Assembly: GCA_949825065.1 (NCBI GenBank)
Contig: OX463854.1
Span: 14,483,112 to 14,547,111, forward strand
Reading direction: 5' to 3'
Length of the DNA stretch: 64,000 nt
DNA from: Odontocerum albicorne
Taxonomy: Eukaryota > Arthropoda > Insecta > Trichoptera > Odontoceridae
Position 1 is the first letter of the stretch. Each line of letters starts with the position of its first letter. The notes below the pieces were generated by a model. It was not told the DNA's origin. It did not search any database and was given only the letters and a program-made list of their open reading frames with translations. Below are positions 1 to 11,561 of this stretch, piece after piece. Both the position numbers and the translations under genes were made by a program.

Positions 1-1164
1 TATGTCAAACACTTATAACATCCCAAGTATAGAAAAAATTGAGTATCGCGCCGTCATTAAGTTTCTCACTAAACAAGTTAAAACACCTCAAATCATTTTG
101 AAATAAATGTTAGCGGTTTACGGAGACTGTTGCTCTGGAAAAACGATATTTACAAGTGGCATAGGTTTTTTAAGCAAGGGAGAGAACCGATCATTGAATA
201 CGACCTCCAACCAAGATGGCCTGGTCGGAGATCGTCTTCAATGATAACAATAACAATACATAACTGGAGAGTACTACTCTGGTCCGCTAATGCAGTTGAA
301 AAGGCTGTGAAGGAGAAAAAGAGAGTAAAATGAACAAATTGGTTGCCCTTCACAACTATGGCTTCTAAACATTAAATTAACTTCCTCTAAGCCCAGACCT
401 GATTCCGAATGCCTATTATTTGTTTTCAAATATGAAAAAAGAACTTCGAGGGAAGAAATTTACCTATTACGATGAAGAAGTAAAAAGTGCAATGCCGGCT
501 TATTTTGAGGGCAAAAGCAAATCTTTTTTTTTTGTGGGTAAGCTTATTGAAAGATCTGAAAAATATATTCGAGTATGGTGAATATATTGAAAAGGAAAAA
601 TAAAAAATGTCTTTTCCCCCTTTTCCTCCTTCATTCCGTGAATTCATTGTACTTCATTCGTAATAAGTACGAGTATGTTGAAAACCTATATAGAAAAAGT
701 ATTTATATCATTGTGAAATATAATTTTATGATTATACGATAATAAATTAAAAACTGAACGAAACGTTATCTGTTCCCTTTGTACTGTTGACTTAGAAATT
801 TGGTGTTTCCCGAGCTTTAAGAGAAGAAAATTGAGTTTAGTAGGATATTCTTTAAAAAAAACATTTCATCGATATGCCTTTCAGAAGTGGGTGCTTACTG
901 AAAATCTTTGGTCTTCCTAAGCTTGGTTTGTCACCTTCCGTAACAGTTTTTAAGATACAGAATTAAAATGAAGAATTAATTTACTTCTCTGGAAGTTCCG
1001 TCAAAAGAGTTATTCAGAACGGCAAAGTTTTGAAGTTATGTAAACCTCAAAATATCTTTAATCAAACTTTTGACCCATTTTTCGAACAGTGTGTAAATAG
1101 TTGTATGACACGTAAGCATTATTTTTTATCTAAATTAGCATCAAATCTCTGACTAAAAGTTCAA
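1..1164. other. Unassigned AT-rich DNA
   Basis: I see no gene or recognisable repeat here. Short open frames on both strands around 130-650 overlap each other, have low-complexity composition and resemble no family I know. Confidence 0.5.
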
Positions 1165-1255
1165 CATATTTATTTTCGCTTTGGTGATCATGTGGGCTTG
1201 CCAGCCAACATATCTAACAAGCTGAAGTAACCATCCAAGCAATGAAAATAAATAT
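1165..1255. repeat. Imperfect inverted repeat
   Basis: The left arm (1165-1183, ATATTTATTTTCGCTTTGG) is nearly the reverse complement of the right arm (1235-1255), with about 50 bases between them. It could be the remains of a small inverted-repeat element. No target duplication is obvious. Confidence 0.35.
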
Positions 1256-1526
1256 ATTAAACTTTAAATAAGTGTTTGGCATATTTTTAAATAATAAAAA
1301 TATATTTTGTGGTATTACGTTCGTTTTGTTAAATAAAAGAATATGCAACATGTGTATTGTAGTTGCATAACATCAATAGCAATATTCGTAATTGACAATT
1401 TTCACCGCTGTAGCCTGGTTTTGCTTCTTCTTTCGCTCATGTTACTTCAATATACGTTTTCATGCGTAATATCTATCTCATTCTTTTTTTAAATGGTACA
1501 AAAAGAGGAATAATGATATAGCGATA
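1256..1526. other. Unassigned AT-rich DNA
   Basis: I see nothing recognisable between the inverted repeat and the SINE-C fragment. Confidence 0.4.
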
Positions 1527-1620
1527 TTTTATATAGCGCCGTTTAGAGAGCAGACCCTCCTCAAGGGCGCTGTAACTCGAGAATCAAACCCACTCTTATT
1601 GATGGATTAAAAAAATTACA
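1527..1620 (-). repeat. SINE-C fragment (tRNA-like B box, hairpin tail)
   Basis: Read on the minus strand, this has a box-B-like segment (GGTTTGATTCTCG). It ends in a segment complementary to TATAGCGCCGTTTAGAGAGC. The same end occurs at 20372-20476 (+) and 59148-59235 (-), so this is a dispersed family. The tRNA origin is inferred from the B-box match only. Confidence 0.4.
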
Positions 1621-1802
1621 CAAAATAAAAAAAGAGTCTAAGAGTGGGTACTTCCCCATATCTTCATTCATCTTCTAATTTAAATATAAGTAAGCAAAAT
1701 ACAAAAAGTATTGGAATCACGTAGGGTGACAGAATGAACACAAGGGAGTATATTGCGATAGCAACCATTTATTAGGTGAACCACTTTACAAAAACCATGA
1801 GT

Positions 1803-1960
1803 ATTATGTCCTCAGTGAAATACAGGCAAAAGCCTAGTTTACTGGGGACACGACAAATAAAAGGCAATAAACCCAAATCCATTAAAATTGTGTTAAAATT
1901 AAATTACCGGTTGTTTCTTCACAAATTGTGTATACTTCTTGTCATGTGTAAATTTTTTTT
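1803..1960 (+). repeat. LINE-B 3' UTR fragment
   Basis: This stretch matches 63725-63870 (+) and the reverse complement of 47540-47710. Shared landmarks are CAGGCAAAAGCC, TTACTGGGGA and TTTCTTGTCATGTGTAA-like endings before an A- or T-rich run. At 62766-63308 the same tail follows a reverse-transcriptase C-terminus, so this is a severely 5'-truncated copy of that LINE. The small frame over it is not a gene. Confidence 0.65.
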
Positions 1961-2239
1961 TAAATCATATCAAAACACAAAACGCGTTGAATTTTACTAT
2001 CATAATATTATATTATACATACGCTACAAAGAATGTGTTTCAAAATATTAAAAAGGCAAAAAATATGAGGAGAAATAAAGATGTAATAAATAACTAACAT
2101 TTAAAAATATCACACTTAATTAAAATATTTCCTTCTAGTTAAAAGACCACACATACACTTTCGATGAAAAATGACACCAGTAAGACATATTCGTATCCCT
2201 ATACTTGTACATTGCTCTTGTTACAACCTCGATCATTCG

Positions 2240-2450
2240 AAAGCCTCAAGCTAGGAGGTAGAAACACTTGTCACGATTTTAAAAGCCTCAAGCTAGGAGG
2301 TAGAAACACTTGTCACGATTTTAAAAGCCTCAAGCTAGGAGGTAGAAACATTTGTCACGATTTTAAAAGCCTCAAGCTAGGAGGTAGAAACACTTGTCAC
2401 GATTTTAAAAGCCTCAAACTAGGAGGTAGAAACACTGGTCACGATTTTAA
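2240..2450. repeat. 42-bp tandem array, 5 copies
   Basis: Five copies of a 42-bp unit contain GCCTCAAGCTAGGAGGTAG and differ at only a few positions. Because 42 is a multiple of three, the plus strand stays open through the array and encodes a repeating 14-residue unit (KSLKLGGRNTCHDF). The frame uses only array sequence plus short flanks and looks like a by-product of the period, not a protein gene. Confidence 0.85.
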
Positions 2451-2844
2451 AATAATAAATAAAATAAGAAAGTATTTTTTTCTCGTGTACTCTTGTATAA
2501 AGCTCTCTAGCATTAATGCTAAAACTTTTGATAGAAAGGAAATATTTTAATTCAATGATTTTCGAAAGTCACCGATTAAATAATCGTTCAAGAATATAGA
2601 GGTTCACTTTGTCTTAATGTTACAATACTATTTAATAAAAAAATGATTATCTTACTGAAATATCTATACTCTGCTAACATTTACTAGTTCATTAAAATTT
2701 TACAGTTTTAATGTTTATTATTACACTTATAGAAAACCTGAATACCGATCAAACACAGAGCTGATGAATTCAGAAAAACACATTTATGTGCAGCTTGTAA
2801 CCAATTAAAATTATTCTATAATTGTTAGACGTATGCTAGCGTTG
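2451..2844. other. Unassigned AT-rich DNA
   Basis: I see nothing recognisable here. Confidence 0.4.
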
Positions 2845-3062
2845 TGGCCTCTCAACGTATTTCTCTGGCATGTTTTTTTATGAAGACAATTCGGTTCCAG
2901 CTCGGAGGATGCGGATTCAATTCCCATTGGCACCTTTTATTTAAAAAAAAAAGTTCCTTGTGGTTTCCACTTAAAATTCTTTTAACATACTTCTGATTAG
3001 TTGGAAGAAATTGACATATTACAATACACGAACCAAGATATACTCTGTAAACGACAACAAAA
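2845..3062 (+). repeat. SINE-A copy
   Basis: A tRNA-like head (TTGTGGCCTCTCAACG as box A region, GCGGATTCAATTCCC as box B) is followed by a CCACTTAAAATTC segment. A tail (TTAGTTGGAAGAAATTGACA) then ends near TACTCTGTAA. This order matches the other SINE-A copies. The antisense open frame here is a shadow. Confidence 0.65.
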
Positions 3063-3737
3063 CAATAATACACGTGGTATTTAGTACATTAACGAACTCC
3101 AAGTTGTGTAACTGCTCTAATGGTCTGGACATAAATAACTGGAATTATATTTCCCTGATACGTTCATCAAAACGTGTTATCATAATTCTGATATGTTTAA
3201 TGGTGTCATAAAATATGTATGATTATTCTTATCTTAGTTTTTTGTGAGAGAATACTGTTAGGTGTGTTACTTATCAAATAAAAAAATCTTTTTTCGAGAA
3301 GAAAAGATACGAGAAGAGTTAAATACTAGCAAAAGCAATTGTGGTACAGCATCTTATGAATAATTATTTAAGTCGTACAGGCCACTGAGAAATAAAGGGT
3401 GGGCCAGAGCGTGCAAAAGTGGGGGTGAGTCAGGCCACTGGAATCACTGTGCTATGTGATAGGATTAATGAGGTGGTTTCCGCCCCATTAGAACTTTGCT
3501 TAGGCCCTGAATGTATACAAACAGTGCCGATATAATTAATAACCACATTAAACACAGTGACCTGCCTTTATTAGTCAAAGAAACCTGATCAATGGTCACA
3601 TGTTGACTCATAATCATCATTATTTCATTACTAAATATTTACGTTAACATGCTAAAAAGTTAAACAACTTTTTATGTTTCGGAATATTTGAGGTAAAGTG
3701 TATTGCATTGTATTATATTACACTTTCATAAGATAGA
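3063..3737. other. Unassigned; a GC-richer patch at 3390-3520
   Basis: The patch contains GTGGGCCAGAGCG and two copies of CAGGCCACTG (near 3378 and 3433). It stands out in base composition from its surroundings, but I cannot assign it to a family. Confidence 0.3.
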
Positions 3738-3920
3738 GTACAATCTGGATGGCTTATCGTTAAGTTACAATCTCTTCCAACTAACCAGAGAGTTGTCAAA
3801 GAGGTCTTCAGTAAAAATCAGACTGAAATCCTTTATAAAAACTCAGTACCAACGGGAATCTAACTCATAACCCCCGGATTGAAAGACTTCTCTTATTGCC
3901 TAGGCTACGGAGATCATAAG
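3738..3920 (-). repeat. SINE-A copy
   Basis: On the minus strand the head reads CTCCGTAGCCTAGGC. It is followed by a B-box region near 3855-3875 and the tail GGTTAGTTGGAAGAGATTG, ending in CAGATTGTAC. The order is the same as in the copies at 15503, 18971 and 20169. Confidence 0.65.
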
Positions 3921-4077
3921 AGCATTACAATAAATCCCCGCAGAACTGGTGATCTAATTTGAGACGATGATATTTGGAGACAGAGGTTCAACGACGATAT
4001 CATCAGCCTGTATATGGCAAAGGTTGTGTAGCGAAAATAATTGTAATTGCTTCATTGTAGTGGCCTTCACATTTTCG

Positions 4078-4560
4078 ATTTATTTATTAAACACTTTTAT
4101 TGCAAATACAATGTGGCGGGCTTATTGCCAGGTGGCAATATCTTCCAGCCAACCAGACAAAAGTAAATAAAGCACGTTACATGGTAGCAAAAAACATTCA
4201 AATGACTATCCATCGCCTCGAAATTCATGAACACACACGTGAGCATACGCCTACAAACCCAACAAAGACAATCACCCGAACATGCCTTTTCACATAAAAT
4301 GAGATATCATCAATCAAAGAAAAAGAAAGGGATGGTGGAGAGAAAACAAATCAGTAATGAAACACATTATATTACTGACTAGAAATTGGTATTTTTTTCA
4401 GTCGCTTCTTAAAGCATACCAACGACGCGAGTCTAGCATTGGTTTGTTTGTAACTGATTTTAGAGTACTCCTGCATTAACAGTATGGGACGACGTTAAAA
4501 AAGAAGAGCGATGAACTGGAAAGGCCTATAAATAATACTGTCTGAGCATACCGCAAGGTC
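4078..4560 (-). pseudogene. LINE-A 3' end: RT-ORF C-terminus plus 3' UTR
   Basis: The reverse complement aligns by eye with 49100-49560 over its whole length. The coding end includes a MLxxK.AxLASLVCFKK-like stretch, the usual last conserved block of LINE ORF2. It is followed by a UTR with CATGTTCGGGTGATTGTC and an end reading TTGCAATAAAAGTGTTTAATAAATA. The coding part has frame breaks and is dead. The last ~70 bases resemble the SINE-A tail. The clade is uncertain; the C-terminal block suggests a CR1/Jockey-like element. Confidence 0.65.
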
Positions 4561-4773
4561 GAATGATCGAAAAGACATTGAAAATTTTCGGCGAGATAAC
4601 AGGGGGTGGCGAGACATACAATATTAACATCGCCTTAAGAACACTGACCTTGCAAAGAGGCTCCGTTGACAATCGAATGGAGCGAAGAAGAGTTAGAACG
4701 CCGAAATTGTGTAATTCATTCATTCGTATGGTTCCCTTGATTATATCCAAAATGAAGATTCTAACTTATTGAA

Positions 4774-5027
4774 GAGCGTAGCTGGGAGGCAACTTAGTAA
4801 TTTACCCAGTTAATTGAGAATAAGGGTTAACAACCACTACAGTGCACATGTAAATCGTAATTAATCAATGCACGTGTTACAATAATATCACACGTGTATA
4901 GGTAACGACATACATCTGGCATGTCAATAAGTAATACCAGACTGGAACTTCTTTGGGTTCTGTGGTTATGGTATACTATAGTTGGTGTTTCCAGTATCTT
5001 ATCAACTAGACCACGTAGGTCACCTTG
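4774..5027 (-). repeat. SINE-B copy
   Basis: Read on the minus strand, a tRNA-like head (GACCTACGTGGTCTAGTTGA) is followed by a body with ACACGTGTGATATTATTG. It ends in TGCCTCCCAGCTACGCTCTT. The 3' end matches 29529-29550 and the head matches the other SINE-B copies. Confidence 0.6.
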
Positions 5028-6482
5028 AAAAAGAAAATATCCATGGCTTAGTAGAGTATGGAGTTTAAAATAACTAAAGCTAAGTGGTGCGCTGCAGGAC
5101 TGTCACACTCTGGATGTAAGACTCTGACTAGTTAAAGGGTGGCGCTTTTAATAGAGACAAGTGGCAAAACTCATGCAAATAACCAAGATCTATTATGGGT
5201 CATCGTCTTGATAATTACCATTATAATGTCTGAAAGTAAAGCAATCTGAATGAGGAAAAGCTCTTTTCAATTGTCAAGAACATATATCAGTTTGGACAGA
5301 CAGTGAATGCTATTCACCGTTCTATACCAAAATAGATGAGTACGCCTGAATACGTCAGTGTCACCAAAAGAAGATCTGTCAGTGTCACCAAAAGAAAATT
5401 TGTCAGTATGGGGTTCTAAGAAACGGATTTATTTAACACTAGTATAAAGACGAAAAAAAAAATTTCTTCGTGTTATTAACTAATTACTAATTAATTATGG
5501 CAATTTTGTCACCAAAACGTGATAGCTCTAAGTAAACATTTTTTTCATGTTTAAAATAGAATTTTAAACCATTTTCATAAAGTAAGAAACTTTAAAACTT
5601 TTAACGCAAGTTAAAAACATAAAAAACGATAATATTCCTTAAATTTTATCAATTTTCAGGATTTTACAGCTCAGTCAGGTTTATGGAAACGTGTCGTAAA
5701 ACCAAGACTATCTTCTCTAAATGTTCCAACAGATAAAAAGGTATGTTGGCTTACGTAATTTTTCACTCATCAACTTATTTTACGTCTACATTCTACTTTC
5801 TGACCAGATCGTTCACTTTTTATGGATTTTTCATATACCATCCCTACATATGACAAAAACCCACATAATATGTGTTAGAGAAAATCGTTTTTATCCCCTA
5901 TAAAAATCTCATAAAAGTCTGGATCAATTTAAAAAATAAATCATGTTACACCAGTGGTGGCTCGAAGGGAAACTCATATTTTACTCCTTTTACACGTGAG
6001 GTGACCAACTATTAATATTCAACATGGAAAATTAATTGTCAATCAAGGGGAATTATTTAAATAGTTGCCAGAAATGAAAATATTTACCAGTTTATGTATT
6101 TTATTGTACAAAAGATATATGGTTCATCTTAAGGGTGAGACACTGAAAGTAGATGAGTCACGTATTTAGAATGCCACCTTATAGCTAGACAAGAATTGCA
6201 TTATTTAATATTCTACGAGTGACTTAATAAAACGGCCATCCTATACTATCTACCGGAGATCTCGACTATCTTATTGGAATCTTGAAGTGGAATGTCGGAC
6301 TACAGATTTGACTGGATGGATGCGTTTTGTGGTATTTCTATATTTGAGGTGGAACAAAGAGCTTATTTAATTAACAAGATAGAAGTGTCTCAATTTCCTC
6401 GAAAAATTACTTACGCTTCCAATATTAACTTGGCACCGATATTTTACCATAAAATTCAAATCGGAACTTAAATGTTTCGAGC
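5028..6482. other. Unassigned AT-rich DNA
   Basis: Only a small direct repeat is visible (GTCAGTGTCACCAAAAGAA, twice, at 5354-5400). The frames near 5721-5903 show no family features. Confidence 0.45.
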
Positions 6483-6555
6483 ACAAAATCAACCATGTCT
6501 TATAACACAAAATCAATCATATCTTATAACACAAAATCAATCATATATTTTAGCT
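6483..6555. repeat. 24-bp tandem repeat, about 3 copies
   Basis: The unit ACAAAATCAATCATATCTTA (plus TAAC) repeats twice in full, and a third copy breaks off in ATATTTTAG. The first copy carries two base changes. Confidence 0.8.
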
Positions 6556-7556
6556 CAGATATCGAACCAAAATAGCTCTCTTATGTTTTAAATCAATCTT
6601 CAACTAAAAAATATATGAATAACTGTGAAACTCGCATATCCACAAATTCAATACGATGCCTAACAATTATCAACAAAGTTAATGTCCGAGTACCTGGCGT
6701 TTGGAAATCAATTCAACTTATCATTAATATATATGCTAATTATCTTCGGAACCCAACTGAAAATGTATCACTATCAAAATGGATTCAGTTAAAATAAAGT
6801 GGTAAAAAAAACAAGTTTAAATTAATTTAACCTACCTTAGAACGAGCTTCACGAGGCAAGGTCTGTGACGAAGTGGTGTAATTTCTTAAGAATAAATTTC
6901 ATATTGTTTTTCTTAATCCCTGCTTTAGAACCTATATATGTCTAATTACGCTGGAAAAGGGCTTTTATTAGTTCCTTATAAAAATTAAAAGAATTAATTA
7001 TTAAAAAAAAAAAGATATGCAACATACGTAAAAATATAGCTTTCATTTCACATTACAGTACTGCTTTGAGTATTTATCCTCATCTGCAATTTTATATTTA
7101 CGAAGGATTGCCTTCTTTATTAAAGTTTTTCAACATACTTTTTTTATACTACGTATGTCATTCAAAAAAATTCATTTATTATTTTTCTACGTCTAAAAAA
7201 CAAAATAACAAATTAAAAGAGGTAATAATTAAAAACACGTTTACCTTCTCCCATTGTGCTTTTTATTTGCTCAGATACCGTAGACAAACCGACTAACTAG
7301 AAAATCCTGTTTTAAGTCAACCAGACTATCACATGTGTCAATTACATACTCTCGTTAATGTAAAGAACATTTTAAACAACCCTCATGATATGTATATGAC
7401 ATTTACACTTTTTTAGTTAAAGGAACCAAAATAATGTAAAAAACAATATCAACGTGTCTCACAATAGATGTATAATACATAAACATCAATAATAATATTG
7501 TTCAACTGAATAAACCATAAGCAATAAGAATAAAATAAACCTCTCTGAGATTTAGC
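6556..7556. other. Unassigned AT-rich DNA
   Basis: No family is recognised. The part next to 7557 is probably the 3' UTR of the minus-strand LINE described next. Confidence 0.4.
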
Positions 7557-8830
7557 AATCTCCTGAGAAAAGAGTCATTACTTTAGTATGAATTAAACTT
7601 GGAAACAGTATACGACTTCTATACGACTCTGCCAGCAATGCGTTATATATCCTTACAACTAAAACAATAGAATGCCTTTGCCAAAAAAAAGTGTTAATTC
7701 GTTTAAAACTCAAAATATTTGTTAATTTCTTGTTCCTAGTTTGAAGCAAGTGATTAATCATCTTAGAATCTTTGACACATGTGAGTTATTAGTATTTTGT
7801 CAATACATACATTTGTCTTGTGATTAAACAATGCTCACTTTGATATCCTAAATCTTTTTCAAGATAATCTTTGTTTTCTATTTTTGTGCCCTTTCAATTT
7901 TATCAATTATAGTTTTAGAGGCTCCGCCCCTTCCAATCAATCCATTTCAAATTCAGCATTGCAAATATTATTATAGACAGTTAATATATTATTTTTTGAC
8001 AAAATATTACGAGTTATTCAAAATAAATTAACTATCAACGTGAGTCACATTTCAGAAACTTGTCAATCTTCATCCCAAATATTTTATACATGAGAAAGAT
8101 TTTACTCTTTTTCATTCATTTGATATCCAGAAAAACTTGACATGAAGCTATATATTGATATAGCTCTGGTTTGAACAAATTTGCTTTGTTTTCTTGATAT
8201 TTAATGTCAGTAAGAAATTATCGTACCATCGTTTTATGTGAGTAGTACTTGTATCTGCCTTGCAAATTTTCCAGTGGCTAGTTTAATTAAACTTTAAATA
8301 ATTTACAAGATCGTCTGCAAATGTTGTTAAATCGCAATCCACATCCAACCCACATACTCTTAGATTAACAATATAAATAACACATAATACAGGTATTTAA
8401 TTGTTCCATTGCAGGGCCTTGAAATGGGCTTGGCAGTAAGCGCTATTAGTATGACCTGTTCTAACGTGTCGTTTTATATCGGTTAATTAGCTTTCAAACC
8501 AATTTAATAAATTTTCAGTTATACCAATGTTATTGAATATTTAATATTAAGGACATTTTATACGATATTGTATCAAATACTTTCGCCAAATCCAAAACTA
8601 TTTCTATGCATCTAAGTTGAGCATCTTTATTTTTGATAAAGTTTAGTCATAAGATCCCCACTACCCATATTATATCTACAACTAAATTGTTTTGAAAAAG
8701 TATTTTATTTGCATCAGGATATACAGTCTATCATTTCTTTTTGAAATTTAAGAAGCATCTTTTAGTTTTGTCTTTAATATTTTATTTCACCACATGTTCA
8801 TAATAAATTCATAATTTTTTTACCCGTTTG
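7557..8830 (-). pseudogene. LINE reverse transcriptase remnant (CR1/Jockey-like)
   Basis: A decayed non-LTR reverse transcriptase is readable in pieces on the minus strand. VLDLAKVFDTISYKM (8553-8597) is the RT block normally written FLDLAKAFDTV. PVLCVIYIVNLR and TTFADDLVNYL (FADD at 8309-8321) are the blocks leading to the catalytic Asp pair. NGLIGRGGASKTIIDKIERA (near 7915) matches the C-terminal WGGA block. QRHSIVLVVRIYNALLAE, inside a 69-residue frame ending at 7557, matches the last conserved block. The catalytic DD survives, but many stops and frameshifts separate the pieces. The same C-terminal blocks occur at 62766-63308. Confidence 0.7.
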
Positions 8831-9497
8831 ATGACGTTTTCGTGTTATTCTATTTGTGGAAAATATTCCATCATATTCACCCTATATTAATATCTAAATA
8901 CATTGTACATAAAAGCCAAGTTGGCTTTTCCTGTTTGTTCGCATAATATAGGCTCTTTATAAATCAATGGTAAATTTCCAATATAATATGCGGAAGCTTA
9001 ACAAGAGTACAAAACGTTCATTAACCTATGTTATGTATTTTTGCTGTGTTTTATATTTTCGATTTGTAACGACCATATTACAATAATTATCAATACGTTC
9101 AAACCATAACGCCGTTTCCCTTTTGATGTAGGTAGGGTTGACAGAGTACAAGGTTTTTCCTATCGTCAAATAAATCTTTCGCTTCCTCTAAATCCATATA
9201 CCTTCTCATTTAACTTATACGATTTCTCTGACTTCTTCATTCTTTTAAAATAATATTTAATCGATCCACTTATACTTTCCGTTCTATTCCTCTTCCACAC
9301 CTACCATTCGTATTTATACAAAATCTTAGCAATTTAAGATTTTCTTTGTTCATTAATTTTACATCCCCAAGCCATGTGTGAGTTTTCTTCATGCTTCTTA
9401 ATTTTTTATCAAAATTTAATTATTATTTCTGAATAAACCATTTCGTTAACATATTTTAATCATACGGAAAGTAAATTTTATTTAAAAACTTGCTTAA
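8831..9497. other. Unassigned AT-rich DNA
   Basis: This could be the eroded 5' continuation of the minus-strand LINE, but no conserved block is readable. Confidence 0.35.
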
Positions 9498-10371
9498 TTT
9501 TGTCTAGTCACGTATCCTTGGTCTTATTCTACCTTGTACATAGTAAACTTGAATATTTTGTCTAGTCACATATCCTTGGTCTAATTCTACCTTGTGCATA
9601 GTAAACTTGAATATTTTGTCTAGTCACATATCCTTGGTCTAATTCTACCTTGTGCATAGTAAACTTGAATATTTTGTCTAGTCACATATCCTTGGTCTTA
9701 TTCTACCTTGTGCATAGTAAACTTGAATATTTTGTCTAGTCACATATCCTTGGTCTAATTCTACCTTGTGCATAGTAAACTTGAATATTTTGTCTAGTCA
9801 CATATCCTTGGTCTTATTCTCCCTTGTGCATAGTAAACTTGAATATTTTTTCCAGTCACATATCATTGGTCTTATTCTACCTTGTGCATAGTAAACTTGA
9901 ATATTTTGTCTAGTCACATATCCTTGGTCTTATTCTACCTTGTGCATAGTAAACTTGAATATTTTGTCTAGTCACATATCCTTGGTCTAATTCTACCTTG
10001 TGCATAGTAAACTTGAATATTTTGTCTAGTCACATATCCTTGGTCTTATTCTACCTTGTGCATAGTAAACTTGAATATTTTGTCTAGTCACATATCCTTG
10101 GTCTAATTCTACCTTGTGCATAGTAAACTTGAATATTTTGTCTAGTCAAATATCCTTGGTCTTATTCTACCTTGTGCATAGTAAACTTGAATATTTTGTC
10201 TAGTCACATATCCTTGGTCTAATTCTACCTTGTGCATAGTAAACTTGAATATTTTGTCTAGTCACATATCCTTGGTCTTATTCTACCTTGTGCATAGTAA
10301 ACTTGAATATTTTTTCCAGTCACATATCATTGGTCTTATTCTACCTTGTGCATAGTAAACTTGAATATTTT
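9498..10371. repeat. 58-bp tandem array, 15 copies, with higher-order structure
   Basis: Fifteen units contain TGTCTAGTCACATATCCTTG and end in CATAGTAAACTTGAATATTT. Most copies carry either CTAATT or CTTATT at one site, often alternating. Copies 7 and 15 share the rare variant TTTTTCCAGTCACATATCAT. Copies 3-7 and 11-15 carry the same order at the alternating site, which implies a block of 8 x 58 bp was duplicated. Confidence 0.92.
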
Positions 10372-11096
10372 AATTTATTTATTCATTTTGTCCTTATTTA
10401 TTGTCTTCTCATGACCAAACTATAATACCTTAATTTATTTCCATCGTTTAAATTGATTGTTCCAAATCGATGCAAAATGACGGAGTATTATGACAGGTTT
10501 TTTAGTTACTACTTGTATGGCATAAATATATGGGTAACGTGAGTAGCTTTAGGAAGTACTTGAAGACAATGCTTCTTAGAAGATCTTGTCAAAATTAATA
10601 ATTTAAAAGAGTATATAAATACTATACACATACACTTAACTGTATATTAAGCCGAATATGTTACTATCACGTATCGGAAGATCTAAAAGGTACCTTTGTA
10701 GGTTGTCCTCCCTTAGTAATGTTTAAGTGGTTTTCTTACCAAATATGTTTTCCAGACATATACAGATGCGGGGAAGTACCCTATCAAATAGTCAAAGCCA
10801 CTAACTTCCAATCTATAACTTAAATAAGAAATTTATTATCTAATATTTTTATCTGTCAATAATAGTGTGTTCGAATCGTGAGCTAGAACGCTCTAGATGA
10901 GAGTGTGCTCTAATATCAATTGTCCTTTTATCATTACTATTAATTAAACGTTTTTTTCAAATATCCTCATTTATTTCACTTTCAGATATTCATATGTTAA
11001 TGTGTTACTTTTATATCATTTTGCATGGAGCGTTTAACTTATTATATTCCATTTCTAAATTTTTAATATTGTTGTCAACTCTCACATTACATATCA
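10372..11096. other. Unassigned AT-rich DNA
   Basis: I see nothing recognisable. The stretch before 11097 may hold the end of the Penelope-like element that follows. Confidence 0.4.
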
Positions 11097-11155
11097 ATAT
11101 ACTATATTATTTATTGTAATTTATTTTTATCAAACACTGTTTATTCCACTTTTTT

Positions 11156-11204
11156 ATGACGGTATAACCCTACCGGTTTCAAGGCTTTCACCTCATCTTC
11201 AGGG
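11156..11204 (-). ncRNA. Hammerhead-ribozyme-like motif, copy 1
   Basis: The minus strand reads CTGAAGA (11196-11202), a short GAGG/CCTT hairpin, GAAA (11177-11180), a CGGTA...TACCG hairpin and then GTC. This is the order of a hammerhead core (CUGANGA, stem II, GAAA, stem III, NUH). One extra U precedes stem II, and stem I is not obvious. Hammerheads are known from Penelope-like elements. Activity is unproven. Confidence 0.3.
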
Positions 11205-11512
11205 TAGCGCAAACAAGACTAAATGCTGTTCGAACTGGTACCGATATACACGCTTCAACGGTTGGGGGCTGGGGGATGAGGAAGGCACGGGACAATTTCG
11301 GCCAAGAGCGGAGAGATTTTGGGGAAATAACTGTTCAACAGATGTTCCGATCGGTGTACTGATTTAGAAATTTCTAGGGCCTCTAATCTGTCCAATTTAT
11401 TTCCGTTACCAGTATGATTCTCGCGGTGATATTATTTATAGTTAAGGCATTAACATTGTGGAGGTTTAAAGACATTGTAATTTGTATTATCACACTGCTA
11501 ATTCCACTTTTT

Positions 11513-11561
11513 GTAACGGTAAAGCCTTACCGGTTTCAAGGCTTTCACCTCATCTTCAGGG
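11513..11561 (-). ncRNA. Hammerhead-ribozyme-like motif, copy 2
   Basis: This is the equivalent position in the second terminal copy. CTGAAGA (11553-11559), stem II and GAAA are intact. The stem III hairpin is disturbed (GGTAAGGCTTTACCG on the minus strand), although it can still pair. Confidence 0.3.

Noticed and set aside
4526..4772. Overlapping plus and minus frames of about 70 residues
   Set aside because: Both are open over the same bases next to a dead LINE-A end, and neither matches a LINE block.
9498..10371. CRISPR array
   Set aside because: The units are contiguous 58-bp tandem copies without unique spacers, in eukaryotic repeat-rich DNA. The same holds for the other arrays.
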